The notes under the pieces are model-generated. The model did no database searches. It saw nothing but the letters and a program-made list of their open reading frames with translations, and was not told where the DNA came from. The position numbers and the translations under genes were made by a program. From Globodera rostochiensis (taxonomy: Eukaryota; Nematoda; Chromadorea; Rhabditida; Heteroderidae): a stretch of DNA of 64,000 nucleotides. The stretch spans positions 455,985 to 519,984 of the forward strand of contig JAEVLN010000003.1 in assembly GCA_018350325.1 (NCBI GenBank), written 5' to 3'. Positions within the stretch are counted from its first letter, which is position 1, and the number at the start of each line of letters is the position of its first letter. This document shows positions 1 through 10,804 of the stretch, in pieces.

Positions 1-516
1 TAAAAATCTCAGTCAATTAAATTATACTCGAGCCCGGACATGGCACCGGACTTCGGACAGTATTTGTATCACCAATTTTTTGACGAGACTATGCTTGACG
101 GCGGCGCCTATCGGCACTTTGTCACTAAATGAGAGCTAAAAATGACGAGAAATTTATGAAAACAACCCTTTTACGTAATTGAACAAACCCCAAAATACCT
201 GAAATTTTGCGAAACTCGAAGCCGAAGTTTCGCCTAGCCCTGATCAGGATATCCTGAGAACCAGGATTTACTCCTGGTAAGTCCTGATGATCCTGGTCAT
301 TTCCAAAATCTTGATCATGTCCGGGAACTCAGACCAGGATTTTTTCGTTTTATGTATTGGATTTAAGCATTAACGCTTTGTCGAATGTTGTAGTGTAGTG
401 GTGAGCGATGGGGACCGGAGTGTTTGTGAGGTTGTGTTCAAAGTCCTATTTTGTGTAAATTGTTTTTTTAAACTTTCGGTAAGCATCTTTGAGAAACAAT
501 CATTCACTTTGTTCGT
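1..516. other. AT-rich stretch without a recognised gene
   Basis: I see no supported coding exon here. At 97-117 lies one copy of a short palindromic motif (CGGCGGCGCC...GGCAC) that recurs about nine times in the window. At 241-330 there is a run of short direct and inverted copies of the word TCCTGG/CCAGGA, with no open frame. Confidence 0.4.
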
Positions 517-903
517 TTGGCAACAAAATTTAGCCCCGACCCCGACAATTTGGTTTTCCCCGACCCGACCACCGACATGGCCAACCCCGGCCTCCCCAAC
601 CCCCGACTTTCCCGCCCCGAAGGTCAGGGAACAACCTTAACGTCAAAGTGTCAGCCGACTAACTTTATTCACTTCCGGACGTTCAATCGGCGCACTTTTA
701 ACCCGTGGACAAATCCCTTCGGCGACGGCCAACGCTTTGACAGTCCGGAACAATGCGCCGCCAATGGGTCAACGACGGCGTGGAAGTACAGAGACGGCTT
801 TTTGGTGAGCGAAGAGGGCATTGGCAAAGTGTTGGACGGAATCATCCGAAGAACGCGCGAAGAATACGAGAACACTCTGCGGAGATTGAAACTGACAAAT
901 TAA
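517..903 (+). CDS. Hypothetical exon or partial ORF, copy 1 (paired with 21491-21637)
   Basis: An open frame ends at TAA 901-903. Only its second half (from about 640) looks protein-like. That half has mixed composition, an NPFGDGQRF stretch, and a charged amphipathic end rich in Arg and Glu closing in LKLTN. The first part is low-complexity Pro/Asp sequence from a C-rich minisatellite and is probably not coding. The last 49 codons recur almost unchanged at 21491-21637, where they directly follow an acceptor-like TTTAG. That suggests they are a terminal exon. In both places a Ly6-like gene follows about 0.35-0.55 kb downstream. I do not recognise the family. Confidence 0.3.
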   Translation: MATKFSPDPDNLVFPDPTTDMANPGLPNPRLSRPEGQGTTLTSKCQPTNFIHFRTFNRRTFNPWTNPFGDGQRFDSPEQCAANGSTTAWKYRDGFLVSEEGIGKVLDGIIRRTREEYENTLRRLKLTN

Positions 904-1438
904 ACAAATCTAATTTCGATTCAATTTAATTTCAATTAACTTTACGCGTTCCCTCCAATTCATTTCATCTTTAATGGGCAATTTGTTTTAAAATAATTTT
1001 AATATTTCAATCAAAAAACTTTCTTCTATTTTTATTGTTTATTTTAAATGAAGAATAGTGCCAAAAATTGTTGCAACCATGCCTACCTGAGATTCTGCGG
1101 AAATTGAAACTGACAAATTAAACAAATTAAATTTCAATTCACTTTACGGGTTCCCCCAGTTCACATCTTTAATGGACAAATATTTTTTAATTATTTTAAT
1201 CTTTCATTCGATATTTCATTTAATATTATTTATGCTTACACTTTTTTCGTTCCAGACATTTACCATTTTTATGACTCACAACCGTTTCAATAAACAAATG
1301 ATTGCTCCGTCCATTCGGCTAAATCGCCATTCATTCACATTCCGACGCACAATATTTTATATTTAGAAAAGGAATTAGTTTAAAAAAATATCCAAATTGT
1401 TCATTTCTTTTAATAGAAAAATCAAATAAATTTTGAAA

Positions 1439-2198
1439 ATGATTAGCTTTATCGCTTTTGGTATTGTTATGGTGTCTGCTGCCGAGGGTAAGAAAATTCA
1501 GCAAAGTTTCATTATTAAATATGCCCTAAGGCCTGAAATGCGGCGTCAAGTACGACGTTGGCGAAAAATTCACACAGGACACACTGGACGAGTTCGATTG
1601 TGTCGTCGATGGCCACCAATGCGTTTACGCCGAGTGTTTGGGGGGACAAAGTAATTAATGGTTAATTTGTGTTAATTAAATTAGAGTTGGTTGGTTGCAC
1701 AAAAATCCCAAAGTTTTTTGGAACAAATTGTCGACCAATAAAACGCCAATTTTATTTGTTTAGGCCCCGCTTGGCCCAAATTCGCGGACTGCAAAGATCC
1801 GAACAGCGTGAACTGCACGCATTTAACACGGGAATGTGAAGCGCAGGGTGGCAAGAGCTGTTGCTACGTGTGCGGCACGGATTTGTGCAACAACAAAGGG
1901 TGGACCTGCGGCGCCAAGTAATCAATTACATTATTCAAATTAATTATTTGAAATGCTTTAAAGGCCGTCCACCCCCGAGGCGACAACGTCAACAACCACT
2001 TCCACCGTTCCGCCGCCCACCCCCGAGGCGACAACCGTTTCCACCACTGTGCCCGACGTCCCCGCCAAGACGACGTCCAGCTACATGACGAAGCTCCCGT
2101 CGGAGACCACCACAACCGCCGGGTCCTCTGCGTTTCGTCGCGAAAACATCTTTTACGGATGTTTTATTTTGATCATTGTGATTGAATTGTTGCTGTAG
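1439..2198 (+). CDS. Secreted Ly6-like cysteine-rich protein with Ser/Thr stalk and hydrophobic tail, copy 1
   Basis: Four exons join in phase: 1439-1487, 1531-1650, 1764-1917, 1964-2198, giving 185 residues. Exon 1 encodes a hydrophobic signal peptide. Exons 2-3 hold about twelve cysteines and end in CCYVCGTDLCNN, resembling the closing CC...CN pattern of the Ly6/uPAR three-finger fold. The first cysteine follows LK, as in many Ly6 proteins. Exon 4 is a Thr/Pro/Ser stalk with the repeated word PTPEATT and a C-terminal hydrophobic run, consistent with a GPI-anchor signal or a membrane anchor. An in-frame TAA sits at the exon 3 donor (GCC AAG TAA), so retaining intron 3 would give a tail-less secreted form. 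A near-identical gene lies at 21979 and a broken one at 10976. The Ly6 assignment is inference from cysteine spacing. Confidence 0.75.
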
Positions 2199-2246
2199 AA
2201 TCGAAAACATTTACATTATTTTGTGCAGCATAATTTCTATTTTTGT

Positions 2247-2252
2247 AATAAA
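2247..2252 (+). terminator. Polyadenylation signal AATAAA of the Ly6-like gene, copy 1
   Basis: AATAAA lies about 50 bases after the stop codon at 2198 and is conserved at the same distance in the duplicate (22788-22793). Confidence 0.6.
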
Positions 2253-3516
2253 TATTTCAAACGATGGAAAACTCAATTAAATGCCGCCCGACTCGGCTAC
2301 CCGTCCCCCCGCTTTCTGAAAAACGGCCCATCCGGCCAGAAGAATGGGCGAAGCTTGGCCGCACTATCTGTAGCCGAAGCTCGAAACGAAGCTCAACTTT
2401 TTCGAAGTTTAAACCCCAAAATAAACTTTCGCAAAGCTCGAAGCCGCGCCCATCCCTGACCCCGGCTACTGGTGACGACGCCACAACCCAAAACTAATCC
2501 TTCTGATAAAAGGACTCCCTTTGACCGTTAACCGCCCAGACTCTACCGTCCAGATTCAACTGGCCCAGACTCAACCGGCCAGACTCAACCGACCCCTACC
2601 GTCATGTATTCGCCAAGGCAATAAAGCGCTTAAGGAGCGAACTGTTCGGAGAGGTCAAGGAGGCCAGGGCCCGGTCTCCTTACCCAGTCCATCAGCCCCC
2701 AGCGAGTCACCCCTCCTCCCCTGCTGGGATGGCCACCCAACACCTTTCTTAATGTAATATGTTTTACAAAATGTTTTGTATCCTAAACCGGGCCAGACCC
2801 CGGCTGGATTCTCCGTATCCGGTTGGGGTTGAGCGCTGACGGTTTCGGGATTTATCCGTAAAAATTTCTCCGGCATAATCCTGTAATCCAAGATCCGGAA
2901 AAAGGGTTTTTGTTTTGTCTGCACAATGTTTAATTCCAAAATAAATTTATTCAGAATGAAAAAAGAGGAAGAAAAAAAACATACGAATCTTGACTGGAAA
3001 TGCGAATAAACAGAATAGAGAGCTGCTACATAATACAAACGAAAACTCGAACAAAATTGAATTAAATAAAAGTTGAGGGGGGGGAGCCGTTTTCCTAAAC
3101 AAAAATAAATTCTATGAAAAAGTTGAGAGCAAAAAGAAAGGATTTGGTCACATCAGGAGTGGACATAATCATACCAAAAATATCCGCAATTACGGGGGGA
3201 AATCCCGAATCCCGTCCGAATTTCGGAAAGCCCGCCGGCCTTTTTGGATTGCCCCCCGGCGTCCATGTCGATTTTCCGGACCCTAATTCCCGTAATCCGC
3301 CGTAATTGCGTCATCCACTCCCGATTTACACGCAATGAATGAGTGTGTGCCGTGCCGAGTGCGTCTGTGCTTTTTCAGGGCTCATTAGGGGCAAGATCAT
3401 CATCATTATGTATGGGTTATGTTGTTAGACTTTGTTTGCTTATTAAAAATAGAAATAAAAAAGCGGCGGCGGTGAGACAATGCAAAAAGTGTAAAAAAGG
3501 AACAAATAAATTTGCA
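2253..3516. other. Non-coding part of SD1
   Basis: No supported gene. There are several short open frames on both strands, but the duplicate block does not keep them open, so they are not coding. A G tract occurs at about 3077-3084. Confidence 0.5.
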
Positions 3517-3587
3517 TTAGAGAGATCGTACGATCGAGATTCTTTGATCAAAAAGCTTGATCAGTCCTCTCAAGTCCGATCCCTAAT
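3517..3587. mobile_element. Short TAGAG-type MITE with a GATCGAGATTC core, copy A1
   Basis: The 71-bp unit starts TTAGAGAGATCG and ends CCGATCCCTAA, with an internal near-palindrome around GATCGAGATTC. Copies at 11295-11365 and 24087-24157 have the same ends. No clear target duplication can be read at this copy. Confidence 0.55.
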
Positions 3588-4068
3588 TCCATGCATTTGT
3601 GTGTAAAAATAAATGCTCGCCTTCCCCAACGAACTCCGTGGGTTACGGTAGTTTTGGGAGTGCTCTTTGAATACTGTACTGTGTTTTTTGATACCGTAAT
3701 AATGTTGGAGAGTTCTTTCGAAAAAATACCGTAATTATGAGGGTTCCTTAAAGTAACCGTTGGCATTCATTCCGCTCTCCCCAAAGGCGAGAATTTAAAA
3801 TTAAAAAAAAACAATTGTTTAATTTGGCATGCATATAATAATTATGGTTAATGTATTATTTTGACACCAGTACACACACATTAATTGGACGAGCCGATTG
3901 CTTATTTGGGAGTTTCTGTTTTGCCTTTAGCAAAAGTACTGTATTTATTTGTTGAATTACGGTTCCAGACTTAAAACAACGGGGGACGGGGGCGGGGGGG
4001 GGGGGTATGTACCAATTTCAAAATATTTGTTGTGATTACAAAACGGTCCAACATGAGAAGGGAGCAGT

Positions 4069-4726
4069 TCAACTCGCCGACGCCGACGGTTGACTCGCCG
4101 ACGGTTCGACTCGCCGATAATAGTTAATTTTGTTTTTCAACTTTTTTTAAATATAAAAAATCAGACTTCTAACAATCTCAATTTGGTTCTTGAAAAAAAA
4201 TATGGCGGAATTAAAAAATTAGTCAACCCTAAAAAAAGGTTGTATTTGAAACTTTGAAAAATGTTCGAATTCGCGTTCGGGGGTCGACATTCGCAAAACC
4301 CGAGCTCTGATTCGTGCCCTACGTTTATATGTACCCTAGAAAATATGCATTTAAACTTAGAAACACCAAAGTTTTAGCATTTTTTTCAGTCGGGACCTCA
4401 ATTCTTCATGATTGCCGCAAATTTTTCCCAGAACTTAAATTGAGATTGTTACAAATCTGACTTTTTATATTTAAAAAAGTTGAGTTGATAGATAAAATAA
4501 AATTAACTAATATCGACGAGTCAACCGTCGGCGAGTCGAACCATCGGCGAGTCTCAGCGTCGGCGAGTCGAACCGTCGGCGAGTCGAACCGTCGGCGAGT
4601 CGAACCGTCGACGAGTCTCAGCGTCGGCGAGTCGAACCGTCGGCGAGTCGAACCGTCGGCGAGTCAACCGTCGGCAGTCTCAGCGTCGGCGAGTTGACCA
4701 TCGGCGAGTCGGCGCCGGCGAGTTGA
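4069..4726. mobile_element. Foldback element with arms made of GTCGGCGAGTCGAACC repeats
   Basis: The element starts TCAACTCGCCG and ends CGGCGAGTTGA. The left arm (4069-about 4185) and right arm (about 4436-4726) are inverted copies of each other. In each arm the outer part is a run of about 15-17-bp units of the type CGGCGAGTCGAACCGT. The inner part is AT-rich and matches over TTTTTATATTT...AAGTTGA. The right arm has more repeat units than the left. The loop shows no transposase frame. The structure resembles Drosophila FB-type foldback elements. I could not read a target duplication. Confidence 0.65.
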
Positions 4727-5809
4727 CATGTACCCTAAAATAGAACCCCCCCCCCCCCCCTGAAATAGAACCCCTCTTTTTTTGGGGGGGGGGGGGGGGG
4801 GGTTTGAAAAATAGAACCCCCGGGGGTTCTATTTTAGGAAATACGGTAATAGGCAAAAACATGCCAAATTCTCACACAAAAACCCAATTGGTGGCCAATC
4901 AAAAGTCCAGGATATAGGTAACGTAAAGGAGATTAATGTCTCCGATTTTCACCGGAGCCTGGAGTCTCGCCCCACCTACTGACCGCCGTAGTCGAGTGTG
5001 CAGTACTTTGGCTGTTATTTTCCATTTCACTAACATATTTTCAGACAATTTTTAGCAGAAAAAATCTTTTACACAAATTTTGACATCCCTCCCCCCTATG
5101 GTTTTGCTAACTTTTATTGGTTCATAACTTGCTTCAAGTGATTCGCGAAGCTCAAAGCCGAATAGTCCTATTTTATGTTTCTGGTGGCGAAAATGGGTTT
5201 TGGACCAAACACACAAAACCAAAAAATTTTAGGTCATTTTTTTTTGGGTTTTGCTCAAATTGGACTCAAAACCCAAAACCAAAAAACTTTTAGTCCTGTT
5301 TTTTGTACAAAAAAGCCCAAAAATTTTTTGGTTTTGGGTCCAGACTCTAGTTTGAACACAACACAAAACATTTGGCATGGTGAAAAGATAAACCACCCGG
5401 ACACTTGCTGGGCGGAAACTCATTTTTTTTACCAGAACTGTTCAGTATTTAAAAATAACTACAAGTATTTGTTTCAAAAAAAATTTTTCATCCGAAAGCC
5501 ATTGCAGATCCAAAATGCGCGAAACCCCAAAAAATCTGCAACCCTAAAAAGGCCGCAATTTCCGCAATCCGCGTCCAGCCCTGAACTTGGGTCTGCAACC
5601 GTATTATCCCGGTTCCTTTTTTCTGGCGGTTTCGGTTCCAAATTCCAAAAATTTGTAAAAGCGGCCTAAAAATATTTTTAAAATGTTTGACTTTTGGTCC
5701 AACAACTCAGAATCACAGAAAATGAAATACTTGGATACAATCGAAATCAGCAGTCTTGTGTTCTACCCGAGCCCAGGGCCGTAGGGTTGGAAAAAGAGAC
5801 GCAGTCGAC
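4727..5809. other. Intergenic repeats and homopolymer tracts
   Basis: A run of C (4747-4760) and of G (4785-4802) flank GAACCCC words and can fold back on each other. The stretch at 4862-5020 resembles 21290-21480 (shared word GGTGGCCAATCAAA). The stretch at 5340-5590 is an inverted, diverged copy of 9905-10000 (shared words for GGACGCAATTGCAGATTGCGG and ACCAGAACTG). No supported coding sequence. Confidence 0.45.
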
Positions 5810-6236
5810 AAGATTAGATCAAATAATTTTATTTGGAGTTTTTTTGTAAGTATAATTTTAAAAAATAAAATTAATAGATAAAAATTATTTTGCCGGTTTC
5901 TGAAAACAACCTCGGCGGCTGGTGAAGACGCCCAGAAGCTAAAACAAAAATCCCTCGCTGAATATATAACATCGTTTTCATTTTGATCAGAATAATTTGG
6001 TCTTGGAATGTAACGGGGAAAAGCCCCCCCCCCCCCGACACTTTCTCGAGCCAAAAATTAATGTTCTTTCCGAATTCACAACGAAGCGCCGAAGGCCTTT
6101 TTAAGCGGGAGGAAAACATCATTCATTCATCACTCAATTCATTCATTTCCCTCTCCAAATTTACTTCGGCAAAATGCCGTATACGCCAAAAACCAAGGGA
6201 CGTACAGTAACCGTCACTGATTCCACAAATCAATGA
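5810..6236 (+). pseudogene. Duplicated trehalase promoter and 5' leader with a truncated start
   Basis: This block is collinear with 14570-14985, the region just upstream of and including the trehalase start. Shared landmarks in order are CTGAATATATAA, a C tract before CGACACTT, CTCGAGCCAAAA, TTCACAACGAAGCGCCG, TTTTTAAGCGGGAGG, CATCATTCATTCATCACT and CGGCAAAATGCCG. After the ATG at 6174 only the first codons resemble trehalase. The frame then runs into unrelated sequence and stops at 6234-6236. It is therefore a promoter copy without its gene, or the residue of a deleted paralogue. Confidence 0.6.
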
Positions 6237-6804
6237 ATGTATGTACAGTAGTCGTCACCAATCACTTCCCTTTCTACGAGAAATGAAATAAAATAATTTT
6301 TTTTTTCCAAAAAAAAAAAAGTAAAATGATTTTAAATAATAGTACAGTCATAATCACCGAACCCGGAAATCGTTTTCCATCCACAATATCGGCCTGAAAA
6401 CATTGGGTTTTTTTCACAGAAATGGATGTTATCATCCATCGCTTCCATTTTGCATAGCAAAACTGGACGGACTCTCTCCAAAAAAAACATTTTAGCGATG
6501 GACGGACGAATCACTTAACTTTTAACTTTTCCCATCGGACACCAAACGAATCGACCGCTTTAATGAAACCGAATTGGTCGTCATAAAATACTTTCACATT
6601 TTGTTGACCACACAAATCGGTCCCGTCGCTTTCAAATATAAATAAATTAATGCTTTTCATTGGTGCGGCATATTTGTCTATTGGTGGACGGGCGGGCATC
6701 TTTTAATTTGTGCCAACATTAAATTGTTTTAATCCGTGAATTTCAGCCAAATTAATTCTTCCTTAATTCCCCCCAACCCTGCTCCACTTTTTCCCGCCCC
6801 AAAA
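6237..6804 (-). other. Intergenic stretch with unidentified coding-like fragments at 6343-6699
   Basis: On the minus strand 6699-6511 reads a 62-codon frame with the word [10 protein letters not shown] second frame follows directly, 6508-6335, containing CEKNPMF and GWKTISGFG. About 130 bp of the first frame recur in the opposite orientation at 13600-13730 (YGQQNVKVF). They may be exons of a decayed multi-copy gene. I do not recognise the protein. Confidence 0.3.
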
Positions 6805-8046
6805 ATGCACCCAATGATCTGCTTCGTTGTGCTGACGGCCATCGTGGGCTTTGAAGCGCAATTGGTGAATGTGCTGCCCCAAAGAGATGTGCAGTCGTTT
6901 GGAACAATAAAAAATCCAAAAAATTACAGTACAAAATAAACATTCATGATTTAATAAACAAAATTAATATTCATGAATTAAATGATTTAATGAGAAAACT
7001 CTAACTTTTGTAGGACGATCTGGTGGAATTGCTCGACGTTGGACGATGCCTGAAGGCGGTGAAGAATTTCTGCCCCTGCGGTTGGGCAAAATGCGTTCGA
7101 AGAAAGGATGGTGGTATATGGTCGACTTCCGATTCCCGACTTACGCTTCCTGAGCCTTTTAGGGTCGGATTACGTTTTCCGAAAAATTTTAAGGCCAAAC
7201 CGATATACGAAAAGCAAAAAGTCGGAAATTTTCGGAAAAATTGATAAATTTTTGGAAGAGATTTTTGAAGTGGTCTGTAAACAAAAAAATGAATTATTTT
7301 TGGAGTCGGAGTTCCGATTTCTGTAAAATTTTGAAGCTTCGGAAATCATATTCCTGATTCCCGTAAATTTTGAGGGCTCGATAAGCTATTCGTGTACGCA
7401 TGAGCTCACCAAGTGTTGCCCCTACGACTATGACATCAAATGCTGCGAACAAAAAGTGAAAACAAAATTAAAATAATTATTTACCTTTAAATTTAGGCTC
7501 AAGTTGACATTTTAAATTAAATGAAATTCAAGGAGAAAACTCCATTTTGTAGGACGACTTCTTTCTGCCAGTGTCCAAAAAATGCCGGAAGGAGATGAAG
7601 GAGTACTGCACCTGCGGTTGGGCAGTTTGCTCGCGAAACATGGGTTCGCTTTCGGACAAGTGTTGTCCCGACAACTATTCCATGGAGTGCTGCGCCTCAG
7701 ACAAAGTGAAATCAAAATTAAAATATTATATTTCAGAAACTTTAGAAGTGCATCGATGAGTGCGTTGAAATTGAAAAAGCCGTAAGATTTTTTTGTGCTC
7801 AGATTCTATCGTTTGACTCATCTTTGCTTCAAATAGCGTTATAATTCCTTTTCAGGGAAGGGTCGATTCCGTGAAGTTCATAGAAGTTGACGTATGTTAC
7901 AAATCTCAAAGCCATAAAAGTCGCTCTAATTCAAAATTGTTCAGATAGACGAACTGATGTGTGCTCAGATATGCATCACACTTTTAGGCGGATGTATGTT
8001 TATATTAGGCGTCCCAAGTTTGAAAAATAGGCCAAATTTGTTTTAA
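6805..8046 (+). CDS. Secreted cysteine-rich protein with two duplicated CGWA modules (new-looking family)
   Basis: Exons that join in phase are 6805-6888, 7014-7120, 7386-7455, 7553-7705, 7746-7781, 7856-7891 and 7945-8046, giving about 195 residues. Exon 1 encodes a signal peptide (hydrophobic core ICFVVLTAIVG). Exons 2+3 and exon 4 each encode one copy of a module with the pattern C-x(7)-C-x-CGWA-x-C ... CCPxxYxxxCC. The introns before the two modules end in a similar sequence (GAGAAAACT...TTTGTAG), showing that the exon itself was duplicated. Two 36-bp exons (KCIDECVEIEKA and GRVDSVKFIEVD) and a hydrophobic C-terminal exon with CAQIC follow. Alternative donors exist for exon 1 (6864) and the last exon (8000), so the ends are less sure. 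I know no named family. A secreted parasite protein is an inference. Confidence 0.6.
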
Positions 8047-10035
8047 AAAATTGACCCAAAAAAGCCTCATTTTTGGCAATTTTCAACCATAAAATACAAT
8101 GCTCGGTGACGTTTAGGAATGTATTATGTAATACATCCCTAAGCGTCACCGAATATTGTATTTTTGGTTGAAAGACCCGGAAGTGGCCCGGCGTTGCCGA
8201 TAGGCGCCGCCGGCGACATTTTAGAGTTTAAGGAATTTTAGTAAGAGATTTTGTTCAAAATATACATAAATGTCTTTTTCATGTTTTCTTGCTGTGTTTT
8301 TTCTAAAAATAACCGGATCGGTGGTCAGAGCTCTATTCATAAATTTTGAGTAATTTAATAGAAATCACTCAAAATTATTCCTGTAGATTGCATAGGTATT
8401 GTAGAACAAAGTAGGCTTTTAAGGGTCTAAATTATCAAATTCCTACATAGAAAAAGAGTTTTCCGCCAATGTATTTAATTTAGGGGTCGTAACTATACTT
8501 ATTTATCAGAAATGTACTGATTTCAGCTCGGCGTACTGATTTTCAGGATAATTCGTATTTTTGAGTCAATTTTCTTAACAAATCTTGTAAAATCTTCAAA
8601 AAAAAATCGGACCTCTCCCATTCTTCAAAAATATGACCATTTTTAATTTTGGTTGCAAATCTGTTAACAAATTAAATCGAAAAATTCAAAAATTTTCTCG
8701 GCGGCGGCTCTCGGCACCGCCGACACCTACCCCCTAAAAGTAAAGCAGAACTCGCAAAAAAATTTATATTTTTAAAAAACCGAAAATCGGCAAAAGTTTT
8801 CGAAATTGCACAATTTTCTTAACAAAAACGTTAACGTTATAAATTATAATTTTCCCGTCGGCGCCTGTCGGCGCCGTCAGACCCACTAATAAAAAAATCC
8901 AAGTATTTTGGAAGAATTCGAAAATCGGCTAAACGAAAATCCATTTTCCAACCCCTGAATTGCTGAGAAAAATTGCTGGTGTAGATGGTTAAAAAACTCA
9001 CATTTCATGCAAATAAAGAGTTACTGTATTTTGAGCCATTTTTTTTAAAGCTACTGATTTTGAAAAATTCTCGATACGACCCCTGATTTAATTATATAAT
9101 GCGAAATTTAGCGCGATCACAGTAAAAAAACAAACTACATTTGCTGCCATTGTAAGAGTTTGAATATATTCAATTATTTATTCAAAAAGAATTAGAGAGG
9201 AAATTTGAAAATATTTTTCTCTAATTCAAATTCGTTTATTTGGTCAAACTGTTACTATACTCAAATTTAGAATGATTGCGTCAAAAAATGTGTGGACAAG
9301 CTGTGAAAATGTGCAGGACTTTTTTGAGATTTTTAACTTTGTTTGAAAATTGTGCCAAACATTTCGCCACATTTTTAAACAGAATAAACTCCTTTTATTT
9401 GAAGATTCCACCTTACACTTTATCCAGGGCTTATATTTCTTAAAAAACAATGGCTATTTGTAAATGGTGTTGCAAAATTTTAACTTAGAATTTATGGTTT
9501 TTTTCTGGTATCAGAGAATTCTGGTTGCAAAAAAAAACAACCAGGAACCAGAATTCTGGTGCCCAAAATCACCAGAAATTCTGATAAATCAGAAAATCAG
9601 AACAGACAGAGCACTGGTGTGCATGTAAGCAGTACGGGAGAAGTTTTTGGTTCCAAATTTCGACCCCTCCTACACAACTCACGCCTCCCTTCCCATTCTA
9701 CCGCTTCCTTTCCTTCCCAGCCTGCGGGACCTTCGCTTCCTCTCGCGTCATTGTTTCGCGCACACACTCGACGTCCAATGGAAAACAAATTTCCAAAGAC
9801 AAAAAAATAGTTCCATGTTAATTGTTACCATTATGGAATGCCTAAACGTACCGGGCAATGTCGCCGGTGCTGGGAGAAGAAGGGTCTGCCCCCAACATCT
9901 ATTGAGAGCAGGGCTGGACGCAATTGCAGATTGCGGAAATGCGTCCTTTTTTGAGTTGCAGATTGCGGATTTAAATACTAAACAGTTCTGGTAAAAAATC
10001 TTTGAGGTCGACCCCAATAAATCTTTGGCCTGGTG
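8047..10035. other. Gene-free AT-rich stretch with copies of the CGGCGGCGCC motif
   Basis: No supported exon. The dispersed palindromic motif occurs at 8187-8213, 8699-8723 and 8856-8879. Each time it lies beside an AT-rich segment with TTCTTAACAAA and AAAAATTCAAAAATTTTCT. A diverged inverted relative of 5340-5590 lies at 9905-10000. Confidence 0.4.
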
Positions 10036-10440
10036 CAGGCCCGTAGCCAGGGGGGGGGACAGGGGGGGCATGCCATGCTCCCCCCCCCCCTCCGAAATTA
10101 AATTTGAGAAAAAAAACGAGGGGGGACCCTATTGTTTTGCACTTTTACAATTTTTTGACCAATTTTCTTAACAAATTGACGTCAATAATTCAAAAATTTT
10201 CTCCGGCGGCGTCTATCGACACCGCCGACCCCCCCCCCCCCCCCAACGGCAAAGCAGAATTCGCAAAAAAAAAATTTGCATTTTGAAAGTTTCTTAACAA
10301 AAATAGTAAAAACGGAAAACAATCCCCTAAAAAACGAACATTTTTTTGGAAAAATTGCTTAACAAAAATGCAATAAAAAGAAAAAAACACACCCCTAAGA
10401 ACTGCCCAGCGCCCGAAAAAAATTTCTGGCTATGGGCCTA
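10036..10440. mobile_element. hAT-like MITE, family C, with 8-bp target duplication GCCTGGTG
   Basis: The 405-bp element starts CAGGCCCGTAGCCAGG and ends CTGGCTATGGGCCTA, an inverted terminal pair. GCCTGGTG is present immediately outside both ends (10028-10035 and 10441-10448). It contains G and C tracts and the CGGCGGCG...CACCGCCG palindrome at 10203-10229. It has no transposase frame. The sister copy is at 46205-46487. Eight-base target duplications and CAGGG-type ends are typical of the hAT superfamily. Confidence 0.8.
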
Positions 10441-10804
10441 GCCTGGTGGTTTGTTTGTTTTTTGCCCGGCAAATGTTTTGTGTTGGGTTCAAGCTAGGGT
10501 TGGTCCCGGGGGAGGGGATTCCCGGTCAAACGGGGGAACGGGGATACCGGGGACGACAAAACGGGGTTCCCCGTTTTCAGGGATGAACCCGGGGAACGGG
10601 GATCCCCGGCCGGGGATGGGCAAAATCCATTTTTAGGGGTGAAAAAAAAGCAATTTTATTGGGTACTTTTTTTAATTTTTCTACATAAGAAGAAAACTCG
10701 ATGGTGCCGACAGGCGCCGTCGGGAAATTTTTACAAAAATTGGAAACATTCATACATCTATTTTAAAATTTTTAGCATATCTTTTTTTTAAATATTACAA
10801 AAAT
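10441..10804. other. Gene-free G-rich and AT-rich stretch
   Basis: 10490-10640 is rich in GGGGA/CCCCG words around a TAGGGTTGGTCCCGGG start that resembles the left end of MITE family B, but I find no matching right end. The CGG palindrome recurs at 10702-10724. No coding sequence is supported. Confidence 0.35.

Larger units (their letters stand above)
757..4060. repeat. Segmental duplication SD1, copy a (partner 21491-24707)
   Basis: Sequence from GCCGCCAATGGGTC at 757 to about 4060 is collinear with 21491-24707. It carries the exon-like ORF end, the whole Ly6-like gene, its poly(A) signal, the flanking non-coding sequence and the small MITE at 3517. Differences are point changes and indels. 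Copy a also contains a short internal tandem duplication (about 870-1015 against 1090-1190) that copy b lacks. Copy a stops next to the foldback element at 4069. Confidence 0.85.
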
